Shown here piece by piece: positions 1 to 10,115 of a DNA stretch of 64,000 nt (the first letter of the stretch is position 1; the number at the start of each line of letters is the position of its first letter). The stretch is from Chaetomidium leptoderma (taxonomy: Eukaryota; Ascomycota; Sordariomycetes; Sordariales; Chaetomiaceae), in the NCBI GenBank assembly GCA_033296705.1, contig MU856858.1, positions 62,001 to 126,000 on the forward strand, given 5' to 3'. The notes below the pieces were generated by a model. That model worked only from the letters and a program-made list of their open reading frames with translations. It did not search any database and was not told the origin of the DNA. Both the position numbers and the translations under genes were made by a program.

Positions 1-28
1 GACCCAGGCGCAGCCGCTCCCTCCCGAT

Positions 29-1653
29 ATGCATTCGCATCCCCATCCGCCGCCGTATCCCGCGCACCAGATGCAGCAGCTCCCGTCCATGCCCCCACCA
101 GGCACCTCGTACCAAGACAGCGTTCCGATGGCAGGTCCCGGAGCGCTGCAGTCTGGGCAACCCGGCGACGTCGCCCAGCCGGCCTCGTCGCATTCGCAGG
201 AACGTGCCCCGCTCACGCCGGAGCAGAAACGACAGCAGGAAGTAAACCTCAAGCCATACTCGTCCGAGGACGACCAGAGCCGGGTATACACGTGAGCTGC
301 CCCCTTGTCCTTGTCGAGACGGCCTGCCCGCTTCGGTTGTTTTCGGCCGAGGCGCGTATGCACGTCACCTAATGGTCCCCCTCCGGCCCGGGTGCGCAGA
401 AGCTAATCCGAGCGCGGGCAGCCTTGATGTTGTGCAACAGCCACAACGTGCGCGGATGTGTGGTTTTGGTGACAAGGTATGCACGCTTGTCTTTTGGACT
501 TGGCTTCGAGTTGTCGACCGGCACGGTGGCTTACAGCCAGATAGGATCGCCGGCCCATCACCCCGCCGCCCTGTGTGAGACTCATAGTCAAAGATGCAAA
601 GACCGGCAAGGAGATCGACTGCAAGTGAGTCGGCCCGCCCTCGCGAGAGAAGACCAGACACTTGGGCCGTGACTGACCAGGTGCATGCTCTCCCGCAAAA
701 ATAGTGAGATCGAGTATACAATGTATGTTCTCAATGTTGATCTATGGTCCGAGGACGCCTTGAAGGAGGTGAACCTTGTTCGCCATACGACGGCCACGCC
801 CTCGATATCGTCTACGTCGCCTGCGTCATACGCCCAAATCGAGCAAACCACGCCGGCGTATTCCCACATCCTGCCGTCAAACCGGGATATGGGCTACTCT
901 CAGCAAATGGCCTACGCGTCTCCAGGCCAAGCCGTTAGCCCTTACGGCATGCAGCAATCATATGGGCAGGGTAGGCTTTCAGCCCCCCGGTATGAGCAGA
1001 GATTGTACTGGATGGCTGGACTGACAGATCCGCAAGCAGGCTTTGTGTCGCCCAACGGTACCGGCTATCAACCCCCGAACCAGTACTATCCGCAAGCCGA
1101 ACTGCAAGGCCTTACACAGCTTGTAACCTCGCCCTACGGCCCTCCGCGGGTCTACGAAGCCCAGTTTGGCGGCATGCCTCAGCGCATGTCCATCAGCGGT
1201 AACCCGCCGTCGGGCATGTTTACCCGAAACCTCATTGGGAGCCTGGCCGCTAGCGCTTTCCGTCTTCAAGATACCCAGGATAAAATTGGCATCTGGTTTA
1301 TTCTACAAGATCTTAGTGTCCGCACCGAGGGCTGCTTCCGGTAAGCCCCTGCTTTTGACCTTTTTAGAGATGACATGGGCTGAGCTAATTCACAAACGCC
1401 TAGACTGCGTTTTTCCTTTGTGAATGTCGGCGCTCCCGGCCAGGTGGGCAACGGCGCCATCAACGTCGGCAAGGCTCCCGTACTCGCCTCTGTCTTTAGC
1501 GACGTCTTCCAGGTTTATTCGGCCAAGAAATTCCCTGGAGTCTGCGAAAGCACGGCCTTGAGCAAATGCTTTGCCAGCCAGGGGATCAAAATACCCATTC
1601 GCAAGGACAACCCTAACAAGAACTCCAACCAAGACGACGACGACTACGACTAG
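29..1653 (+). CDS. velB: Velvet factor VelB (developmental and secondary-metabolism regulator)
   Basis: Exons read as 29-291, 422-476, 545-624, 705-1340 and 1404-1653, giving 427 aa with frame kept at every GT..AG junction. The velvet domain is split: the first half carries QQPQRARMCGFGDKDRRPIT and VRLIVKDAKTGKEID. A Pro/Gln/Tyr-rich insert of about 110 residues follows (typical of VelB rather than VosA or VelC), then NLIGSLAASAFRL, WFILQDLSVRTEG and LRFSFVNVGAPG. By family knowledge VelB forms complexes with VeA/LaeA or VosA and binds DNA in the nucleus to coordinate light response, sporulation and secondary metabolism. The C-terminal tail is acidic (DDDDYD). The frame stays open upstream of the first Met to the window edge, so the true N-terminus may lie outside; the Met at 29 is only the first visible one. 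Confidence 0.93.
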
Positions 1654-3591
1654 CCCACGTGAGCTGCATAACACTAGCCATTTCTTCACCCCCGGGGAAA
1701 AACCGTACCCGTTGCAACCAAAGATCAAGAATTACGTTCGATACCTTCGACGGCCTGTATTAGACAAGTGGCGGAGGGTTTCGTTATCCTGGGTTCATTT
1801 CCCCATGTTTTCTCTACCACTCCCCCATTCCCCGGGTGCAGGCTGCTATAGACCGGAAGGAAGCAGGATGACGGAGCATTCATTGGAGGGAATGGGGTGG
1901 CGAGTGGTCTTCTTTTCCCTCATGTCGTTCAGATTTGTCGTTGCTTGGAAAGATCCTATCATGAGTCAGGAATGCAGTGATACCATTGCCATTGGGGGCC
2001 GGGCCCGGGGTTGAGAGAGCGGGGAGATATGTTTACTTACTCAATTTGTACTTTTTCCTGCCGTCTCGTCATGTATGCACGCCATTTTCACACACAAGAT
2101 TACGGATATCAGAGTAGATGGGTTGGTCGGTAGATTGGGTACATAGTTCGCGCTGGCTAGGTAGATTTGGATCGAGTCTCGTTTTTAGGCTATCGCCCAA
2201 GCATCCATCTCGTTGTGTTTCTGCTAACTGAGGATTATGAACCGCTGATTTCGGCCCGGCATGGCACCATCCAGCATGCCAGTCATGATGCTGCGCCGTC
2301 TCATCGCCGTTGTTTACTCGGTGCCGTTCCACAGACCACTCACAAACTGCCACGGCCGCAGCAAGCCACAGCGTCACACTGAGCCTCGTTTGCGACATTG
2401 GTGCAGATTGCAGGTTCCTGGCCCAACGAAAGGGGGGCCCCGACGTTGCTGGTTTTGCAATTGCCGTGGGGAATAAATAAATATGCGAAGGAGCTGTTGG
2501 GAAATGGGATCGACAGGGTACTACTATTGCAGTTCTCTTGTTTGATGCGGTGTAACCCAACCCAGTCTGTTGCCTGCCGGGAACGAGGGGAGTTACTTGC
2601 GGATTATCAAGTGTTGTCCAGATTATTGTTTTATATATCTGGCATTACCTAAATAGGTCGGTATTCGTTCTCGATACGGTACCGGGCGGGCCAACCCCGG
2701 AATGACGAGGACGTGCTCATACCTATCAAAAAGACACAAAGCCCAAAATTCCCACTCAGTTCAGCATCAACGGAGCTGCCATTAAGCATCCGGCTCGTCC
2801 CAATGAGGAAATTGCAAAGAAGACGAGGGGAGTGGAGTGGGGTTCGATGAGGGACTGGCCAACCCCGCGCTCGCCCTCTTTTTAGGGCTGGGATCGTGAA
2901 GTCGATGGAGGGGTCGTCGAAGAACACAAGAAATCACCAAGCCGAATGACACCATCATGGCAGCTGATGTCCGTCGCCATGACACATCTCAGCTTTTCAA
3001 CCCAAGCCAGCCACTAGGCGCTCGCTCCGACAGAAAGAAGGCCGGGCAACACCACCCGGGCGGGCCTTTGGTTGAGCTGAGGTTGGTGCCCGGAGGTGAG
3101 GGGCAATGAGGGGCAAGCGGAAGTCCAGGGTGTCCAGGTGATGTCAAGCCAAGACTGGGGAACCCAGAAACTAGTTGATCTTGTCCCCTGTTCTCTGCAT
3201 GAGAAAACGTGATCTGGAAGAAAAAATTCATGCTACCTTGTGATCAAATACGTACCTCGCTGCAGCGCGGCTCCCGGGCGTAGCCAAGCAATTGGGGGAT
3301 TCAGGGCAAGAAGCGCGGTTGATCTGAGCTTCTTCGTTCCCGTGGCCCCAACTAGCAACAACCCACACTACACTCTCGGGCAAAGCGAACCCCTTTGCGC
3401 ATCCTCTTGGAGCATATAACCCAGACTGCCCCCCCCGCATTCTTTGTTTCGACCTCTACAACCCGCCAGCCAAAATACCACAGCTCCTTCTCTTCCTTGT
3501 GCAACCCGAACCTCTACCGCCGAACGTCTTGCCGCCGAACAAACTGCGACTAATTACCTACTAGCCCCACTCAACAAAAAGCAAAACAAGC
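1654..3591. other. Intergenic region between velB and the PAR32-like gene
   Basis: No convincing gene. Open frames here lack domain character and have no splice-compatible partners. It should contain the velB 3' UTR and the promoter of the next gene. A TATA-like CATATAAC lies near 3414, about 175 bp before the next ATG, and a short C8 tract follows at 3429. Confidence 0.6.
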
Positions 3592-4262
3592 ATGACCAAC
3601 TTCCAATCCTCGGGCCGCGGCGGCGCCGGCAACATTGTCGACAGCTCCAAGACCCCGCAGCTCCAGCCCGAGGACCTGCAGACCCCCACCCTCAAGACGT
3701 CCATGGTCACGACCGGCCGCGGCGGGACAGGCAACTTTGTCGCGGGCCTCGACGCCGAGGAGAAGCGCCGCCGCCAGGACGTGGAGCCGTACGTCGGTCG
3801 CCTTTCTTCCACCCCCACTTTCTTGAAACCGCTTCAAAGAAGAAGAAGAAGAAGAAACAGTCCAAAAAAAACTAACCCGAGGGGTTTATTCATTATAGAG
3901 TCGTCCGCCGCGACAGCCACGGCGCAACGCACGTCGGCCGCGGAGGCACAGGCAACGTCGCCAAAGCTGCTGCTGCTGCCGCCGGTGATGATGGGGTTGG
4001 GGCTGCGGCTGCGGCTGCGGCTGCGGCGTTGGAAAAGATACCGAGTGCCACTACTACTACTGCTACTGCTTTGTCGACGGACAAGGGAGGGGAGCAGCAG
4101 CGGTGCAAGGAGAAGAAGAAGAAGAGCGGTGGCTTGCCTGTGGTGGGCGGCGGCGGCGAGGAGGAGGAGGAAGAGGATGTGGCTGTGCCGGCGGCGGCGC
4201 GCAGGCCGGAGGAGATTGGTTGGGCGGAGAAGGGGAGGAATTTACTTTTTGGGAAGAAGTGA
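3592..4262 (+). CDS. PAR32/DUF3602-type protein with GRGGxGN repeats
   Basis: Two exons, 3592-3788 and 3899-4262, giving 186 aa. The fungal-specific repeat appears three times: SSGRGGAGNIV near residue 7, TTGRGGTGNFV near residue 42 and HVGRGGTGNVA just after the intron. This is the signature of DUF3602, the family of yeast Par32 (phosphorylated after rapamycin), which acts downstream of TORC1 on ammonium permeases. A TOR/nitrogen role here is inferred from the family only. The second half is low complexity: an alanine run encoded by GCT/GCG repeats, Lys-rich and Glu-rich tracts, then a conserved-looking end (GWAEKGRNLLFGKK). The intron contains (GAA)n. Intron boundaries are supported by restoration of the third repeat. 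Confidence 0.85.
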
Positions 4263-4725
4263 GTGAGGTTGGATTGTTGGGATGTCAGGAGGGGTTAGCG
4301 GGTTTTGGCGGGTTTGCATTTATTTCTTTCCGCATTATATTGGTTTGGTTGGGTTGGTGTTTCTTGGGTGAACTGTCCTGGTCATCGACTTCATACCCCG
4401 GCATTGGCGTTGAAAATTGGGGGGTGGGTTGGGGTGGCTTTTGTTTTATCGGGGGCGGCATAGTAGTAATACCGTAGTTGGGGTAATTTGCTTTGGACGA
4501 GGACAAGTTGATGGCGTTCTTGGAAATGGTTTGGTGAAGGTGTGCCGGCAGCCCCTGAAATGGTGCCATCCCCGGATGAGACCGGTGTTGCGGAGACCGG
4601 CCCCCACATATGGACATTTACCCCTAGCCTCCTCACCAGCCAAACCCCAAATCCAACAACTCACACCTGTATCACGATCAGCACGCATAGCACCTAGCCA
4701 TCCTATAAAGCAGACCACCACGACC
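4263..4725. other. Intergenic, 0.46 kb
   Basis: G/T-rich 3' flank of the PAR32-like gene followed by the C-rich promoter of the acyltransferase gene. No gene or clear element seen. Confidence 0.5.
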
Positions 4726-6016
4726 ATGAGACCCAGCCCAATCATCCTCGACGACACCCCAACCCCCTCACCCCACCTCCTCACCCTCCTACAATCCCAC
4801 CTCCCCCACTCCCTCCCGGTCCTCCGGCGCCTGCAGTTCGCCGTCAACTTCTCCACCGCCGGCGGCAGCACACCACACACCCACGTGCTCTATGCTCGCG
4901 CCCAGGACCAGGACCAGGAAAAGAACAAGGGGCATTTCGCCGCGGCCTATGTCGACCTCTCGCGTGCGCCCGAGACACAGGTTTGGGTGTACTCCTCGCT
5001 TGAACGACAGAGCGACAACAATGATGATGATAATAAAGAAGAAGAAGAAGAAGAAGAAGCAGCGCTAGATCTAGTGCTGGCTATTCTCAAGCGCATCAGG
5101 GCCATCGCCATCGCCGGTGCTGGTGACTGGTCTATTCTCGTCCCCCTCCCCGGGCCGCCGGGGGGTGGGTCGCAAAAAAGAAGAATCCTCGTCGGCACGC
5201 TGCACGAGACTGTCCGCCAGGGGTTGCTGGCGCGGGGCGTTAGGATGGACAAGGCGCCGGGTGTGCCGGCGGAGTTGGACTGGGAGTTTTGTGGCAAGTG
5301 GCTTTTTCGGCTCGAGGATCTGCCGGTTTCGGACGGCGGCGGCGGCGGCGGCGGTAGTAATTCCTTGCCGTGCGGGATGCGGTGGGATCGGGTGAGGAAG
5401 GGGGATGTTGGGGTTGTGCTGGGGCGGACGAATATCAAGCGGCAGGAGTGAGTTATCATGTTTGATTCGGATATCGGGGAACGGTGGCTTGAGAATGGGG
5501 GGAGAGTGCTGATGAGTGCTGATCATGCTGTTTGGTTTTAGGGCGACGCTACTTATGCTGCCTAGCACGGTGGTGAGGCTTGATGACGGCTCGCCGGTTG
5601 CTTGGGCTTTTATGGGTAGGTCAGGGCGTGTTTAATTGCTGTCGTGAAGCTAACAAGTATCATTCTGCCGTCAGGACTTGACGGGACAATAATCACGCTG
5701 CATGTCGAGGTCAGTGCTACAATGACTTTGTTTGTGGGAGTGACTAAAGTCTCTAGGAACCATATCGTCGACTTGGCATTGCAAAGGCTTTGGCTTGCAA
5801 GTTAATGCTCGAGCACCTCCCGGAATATGGTGACGACGGATGGGGAGCCGCCGATGTGTTCGTCGAGAACCACAAAAGCCAGGCAATGTGCCGAAGCATC
5901 GGTGGAAAGCTTAGTTGGACATTATCTTGGTAAGATGGGGCCCGACCAAAATGACATCTCCGCTAACTATGTTCAGGGCAAGGATAGATATCTCAAGCGT
6001 TGGGGATCCCATTTGA
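4726..6016 (+). CDS. GNAT/FR47-type N-acyltransferase domain protein
   Basis: Exons 4726-5447, 5542-5615, 5675-5709, 5757-5929 and 5977-6016, giving 347 aa. The C-terminal third carries the acyl-CoA-binding part of a GNAT/FR47 fold: PVAWAFMGLDGTIITLHVEE, then PYRRLGIAKALACKL (the R/Q-x-x-G-x-A pyrophosphate-binding loop), then VFVENHKSQAMCRSIGGKL. This resembles the glycine-N-acyltransferase-like subgroup. The N-terminal half is variable, with a Glu run encoded by (GAA)n near residues 104-112 and a Gly run encoded by (GGC)n near residue 206. The substrate is unknown. The gene converges with HEM12, leaving only 121 bp between stop codons. The last short exon was chosen for frame and acceptor quality; other C-terminal ends are possible. 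Confidence 0.8.
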
Positions 6017-6137
6017 GAGAGCTGGGTGGGCATTGATAATACACCCCTGACTCCAATCCCATGCATTTATATTTTGGCCAAGTTAAACATGATATCATGG
6101 CATCAATATACACAGAGAATCAGAAGGAGCCCGGCTA

Positions 6138-7512
6138 TTAAGCATTCGTCTTGGTCAGGCGGTGGATCTCCTGGAAGAAGAATTTCAAGTCATCCGGGTT
6201 GACGAAGGGTGTGATTCCTATCATATTGTCAGGAACATGTCGCGGCGGCTGAGGAAGGGGTAGACAAACCATGCCCGAGATTCACAATCCAACCCTTCTT
6301 CCGGCTGGCCCAACCGAAGCCCTTGACCATTTCCGTCACAGCCTCCGTGATGGCGGCATGCGAGCCGTACAGCACGCCGGGGTCAGCATTGCCCTGGAGA
6401 ACGATTGGCCGGTCGCCAACAGTCTTCACAGCCTGGGCCGGGTCATGCAGCCAGTCGAGACCGACGATGTCATAACCCATGTCACACGCTGCGTCGAGGG
6501 CATACCATGCGCCCTTGGCGAAAACAACCATCGGAACTCGCTCCAACCCCAACTCCTTGAGCTTCAGGGGGAGATGCTTGGCAATGTACTCCAAGTATGG
6601 CTGAGAGAACTTCTTGAAGGATGCAGGCGACAGTTCCCCAGCCCACGAGTCGAACACTTGAACAAGCTAGTGCAGAACGTCAGTTAGAGCTCAAGAGGCA
6701 AGGGCCAATGGCCATACCTGGGCTCCAGCCTTGACCTGGAGTGCGAGATGCTCAACGCAGACCTCCGAGATCTTCTGGAGAAGGGCCTTGGTCTCCTCGG
6801 GGTACTTGTAGATCCATGTCTTGATCTCTTTGAACAGCTTGGTCCCGCCGCCTTCAACCATGTAGCAGAGCAATGTCCAGGGGGCACCGCAGAAGCCAAA
6901 CAGCGGCACGCGGCCCTGGAGCTTTTTCCTGGTAAGGGTGATGGCCTTGTAAACGTAGTCGAGCTCCTGCGCGACGTCGACGCTCCGCTCCATCACCTTG
7001 GCGTACTGCCCGTCGTCCGGGGTCCGCAGGGGATTGGGGAAGTGCGGCCCCTTTTTGTCGACCATCTCCACCACCATGCCCATGGCCTGGGGGATCACCA
7101 GGATGTCGGAGAATATAATCGAGGCATCGAGGAGAGTGCCAAAGCGCTCAATGGGCTGTAGCGTCAAGGTGGATGCGACCTCCGGGTCCCGGCAGCACTC
7201 GAAGAAGTCGCGACCCCCCTTTGCTTCGTGGTATTCAGGGAGATAGCGACCAGCTGCGCTGAGAGTCAGCGCGTGTATCGAGGCCGTGAGAGGTAACGAG
7301 GTTGGAATTACTCACCCTGTCGCATCACCCAGATGGGCGGCCGTTCGACCGTCTGGCCTATACTTTGAGTGTCAGTTATGTCTGCTCTTTCCTCTCTAGT
7401 CTTGTTTCTTTTTGTTTGATTCCAAAAGTAAAAATAAAACCACCGGTATGCACTTACCTCTTGCAGCCCTCAAAATCAAGTCATTCTGGAGAGGAGGGAA
7501 TTGGTCTTCCAT
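6138..7512 (-). CDS. HEM12: Uroporphyrinogen decarboxylase
   Basis: Five exons on the minus strand: 7458-7512, 7316-7357, 6718-7253, 6270-6666 and 6138-6217, giving 369 aa, the usual family length. Start MEDQFPPLQNDLILRAARG runs into the catalytic signature PPIWVMRQAGRYLPEY, restored only when the two short 5' introns are removed. Further family motifs are FGFCGAPWTLLCYM, the FDSWAGELSP block and the C-terminal WIVNLGHGITPFVNPDDLK. The cytosolic enzyme decarboxylates the four acetate side chains of uroporphyrinogen III in heme biosynthesis. It shares a 452 bp divergent promoter region with the gene at 7965. Confidence 0.97.
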
Positions 7513-7964
7513 GGTTGCGGTGTTGATGTCCAAAGTAAAGCTCCGGGTTGTCAAGGTTCTGGGAATGTTCTGGACTTCCCCGCTAAGTTGCCGGCAGTTA
7601 TCAGATTAATCGATTGACATTTGACGCGGGGCAGCCGGGGGCAGCCGAGCTTCGGCACTGCGCCACACCTGCAAGGTACCCCATGCTCGACCCCTGCCAA
7701 TGTGGTGGGTAGCATCAGCCACACCAGCCGTCAGAGCTTCCTGGTTTGGAGCTGGGCCAGCGACTGCGCGAAAAGTTCGGGGATTTGGCTCAACTCGCGC
7801 CGACAGCAACCCCCGACGACGACGACGACGACGGGACCAATTGGTCTCAACACCCCGCAACCGCACCGCATGCCGCTCCATCCACGAGTGTCAGGCCTTA
7901 TTTTCTGGATGGAGCTGGCAAAAACCGCCAATCGAACCCCTCCGCTCCTCTCCGCGCCCCGGCA
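7513..7964. promoter_or_regulatory. Divergent promoter region HEM12 / mitochondrial-type protein
   Basis: Intergenic space between two outward-pointing starts. It contains a CCAAT at about 7697 and the palindrome CCAATTGG near 7838. The right part stays open in the frame of the downstream gene, so some of it could be coding if an earlier Met (7746) is used. Confidence 0.4.
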
Positions 7965-10115
7965 ATGACTCCCCCGGCCTCGCAGTGCCGCCGCGCTCTC
8001 CAACGCCGGATCGTCCCGCCCAGAGATTCGGTATGGATTACAGATGGCTTGCTCGCGAGCGCATTCGAGCGATACTGTCGCGTTTCCAGGACGTGGAACA
8101 GGAAGGCCAGCAATGTCCCGGGACCGCTTGAGAGCCAACGGCGACTCGGACGGCGACGCATGGGAGACGCCAGCACTTGGCATTGCCCACCAACACCGCC
8201 ATCCTGGGCGTTTCTAGTGCCGCTAAATCTATCGCAATGGACCTGGAAGCCGCCGTCATTAGCCCGCGCCGCAGAACACAGCCGGTCGCGACACGACGAC
8301 ACCGCTCCTGGTGAGCTCGTGTCGCTGCTACCTCGATGGTTGCGCGAATCAGTGCCTCAGGAGGCTGACGAACCGCCCATAACATTAGCGAGTATGGCCT
8401 TGCCCGATACAAGTCCATCGCATACAACCACAACACGAGCCCCACCCCACGCCGATCTTATGGACGACTTCCGGTGGGCGGCTACGCATGCCGACGACGC
8501 GGCCCTCGCATCCTACACGAACGAGATGTGCGGCAGACTCCGGCAGCGCATTATTCTCGGGCAATTATCACCCGATGACATATTTATGCTATCGAGAGAG
8601 ATATGGGAGACTTTAGGGTCGAGGCTGCGGCGGTCATCACTGGGCCATCGCCTTTCTATGTCATCTTGCAGAGCTATATTGAGCGGCCTCACAACTTCCA
8701 AGGTGTTTCCGCCCTCGAGGATGGATGCGCGGTTCTGGAATGTCCTTCTCGCCCAAATGTCCAAACTTCCCGCCGACGACACGCTCTGCAATCTTTTCGT
8801 CAAGGTCATGGCAGTCATGCCCGCAATCCACCGACCCCACGTTTTCGAGGGAGTTCTCTCTGTCCTCGGCTGCCTATTTTCCGCGTGGAGCCGCTCACCG
8901 CCGGCTCCTGAAGGCCGTGACATCAGGCGTCTGCTAGATATCGACATTTTAGGAGAGCTGTATGAGAAACAGGAGAAACTGTCCGCCTTGCCAGCAAATC
9001 TGCGGCAGGCCAGGGCCATCTCGGAGTCACTACATTCCGCTACCGCTGAGGAGACGAAGGAATTACTTTCGGCCGCCCATCGCCGCGCCTTCAGCGCAGT
9101 AGCCACTCCGGCAAGGGGCCGGCACGCCTTGCGATACAGCTGGCTTTATATGCTCGCCCAAATGCCGCACGTCAACGAAGATTTCTTGTTTGATGCCGCT
9201 GCCTCTCTTTCTGGCCAGTCTTTGAACATGCCGCCTCTGTCGATTGTCGAAGTGTCCTCGTTGCTACTGACACAGTGGGCGAGTCGAGGATACCTCAAAT
9301 CCCCAAAGGACGTTTACCGTCTCTATCGACGACATCGCGGAAAGCGCGACGAGGCAGCTCTCGCGGCGCTCTTTTTGGCAGTCTTTGCCCGCGGGAAAGG
9401 CGAGACTAAGAAAGGCCTCTACTGCAGCGCCTGGAAGCTCTTGAGCAAGCTACATCAGACGGACGACGTGGTGCGGTCGCTCACCTTTGATGTGCGCACC
9501 GGGAAGCTCCCAGTGCGGATGCTAGAAGACCTCGCCTGCACGGCGGGCGATCACCACGTGGCAATCCGGCTCCGCGATCTGTGGTCGGGTCAGATCATGA
9601 CAAAAGACCAACCGCAGTGGTTCCCCGGCGTTTTCGACAAGTACGCCGAGGACATGGTCCGCGATCCGACCCTCCCCCCGAAAGAAATATGGCGCGTCCT
9701 AGACATCGGCAAGCTGGAGAGCCAGGGGACGCTCAGGAACAAGACACGGCACCACCGCGGCACGTTTGGCCAGCGCAGGGCCGACGTGGTGGAAAAGGCG
9801 GCCAGGGCGTTCATGGCGGCGCCCCAGCTCTCGAACCGGGCGGCGGTCCGCCACGTCTCGCGTTCCTTTGCGTTCCTCCGGGCGGTCCGGGGCCAGGTGC
9901 CCGACTTCATCCTCCAGGACATGTACCGGCTCGTCACCAAGGACCTGTGGGAGGAGAAGCCCGGGCGGACGAAGCGGCTTCTGTGGTTTCTGAGGATCGT
10001 CGAGCGGAAACACGGCCTCGAGCTGGCCTGGTCCTGCCGGCTTGCGCTCCGCCGCTGGAGAGCCAGGGTGACCAAGATTTGGATCAGCAAGGGCGGTGGG
10101 AGGCGGGAGGATTGA
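7965..10115 (+). CDS. Conserved fungal protein, probable mitochondrial helical-repeat (PPR-like) protein
   Basis: Single exon, 716 aa from the Met at 7965. I prefer this start over the in-frame Met at 7746 because upstream residues are low complexity (Asp run, Pro/Ala-rich), while MTPPASQCRRALQRR is Arg-rich and free of acids, like a mitochondrial presequence. A basic block GPLESQRRLGRRRM follows near residue 65. The rest alternates amphipathic helices without catalytic motifs: FWNVLLAQMSKLPADDTLCN, YSWLYMLAQMPHVNEDFLFD, a DVYRLYRRHR segment and a very basic C-terminus (RRWRARVTKIWISKGGGRRED). The pattern suits an RNA-binding helical-repeat factor of mitochondrial gene expression, but this is inference and no exact family is recognised. 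Confidence 0.75.
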   Translation: MTPPASQCRRALQRRIVPPRDSVWITDGLLASAFERYCRVSRTWNRKASNVPGPLESQRRLGRRRMGDASTWHCPPTPPSWAFLVPLNLSQWTWKPPSLARAAEHSRSRHDDTAPGELVSLLPRWLRESVPQEADEPPITLASMALPDTSPSHTTTTRAPPHADLMDDFRWAATHADDAALASYTNEMCGRLRQRIILGQLSPDDIFMLSREIWETLGSRLRRSSLGHRLSMSSCRAILSGLTTSKVFPPSRMDARFWNVLLAQMSKLPADDTLCNLFVKVMAVMPAIHRPHVFEGVLSVLGCLFSAWSRSPPAPEGRDIRRLLDIDILGELYEKQEKLSALPANLRQARAISESLHSATAEETKELLSAAHRRAFSAVATPARGRHALRYSWLYMLAQMPHVNEDFLFDAAASLSGQSLNMPPLSIVEVSSLLLTQWASRGYLKSPKDVYRLYRRHRGKRDEAALAALFLAVFARGKGETKKGLYCSAWKLLSKLHQTDDVVRSLTFDVRTGKLPVRMLEDLACTAGDHHVAIRLRDLWSGQIMTKDQPQWFPGVFDKYAEDMVRDPTLPPKEIWRVLDIGKLESQGTLRNKTRHHRGTFGQRRADVVEKAARAFMAAPQLSNRAAVRHVSRSFAFLRAVRGQVPDFILQDMYRLVTKDLWEEKPGRTKRLLWFLRIVERKHGLELAWSCRLALRRWRARVTKIWISKGGGRRED

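Noticed and set aside
2069..2560. 163-codon minus-strand frame between velB and the PAR32-like gene
   Set aside because: Random composition, no motif; more likely non-coding.
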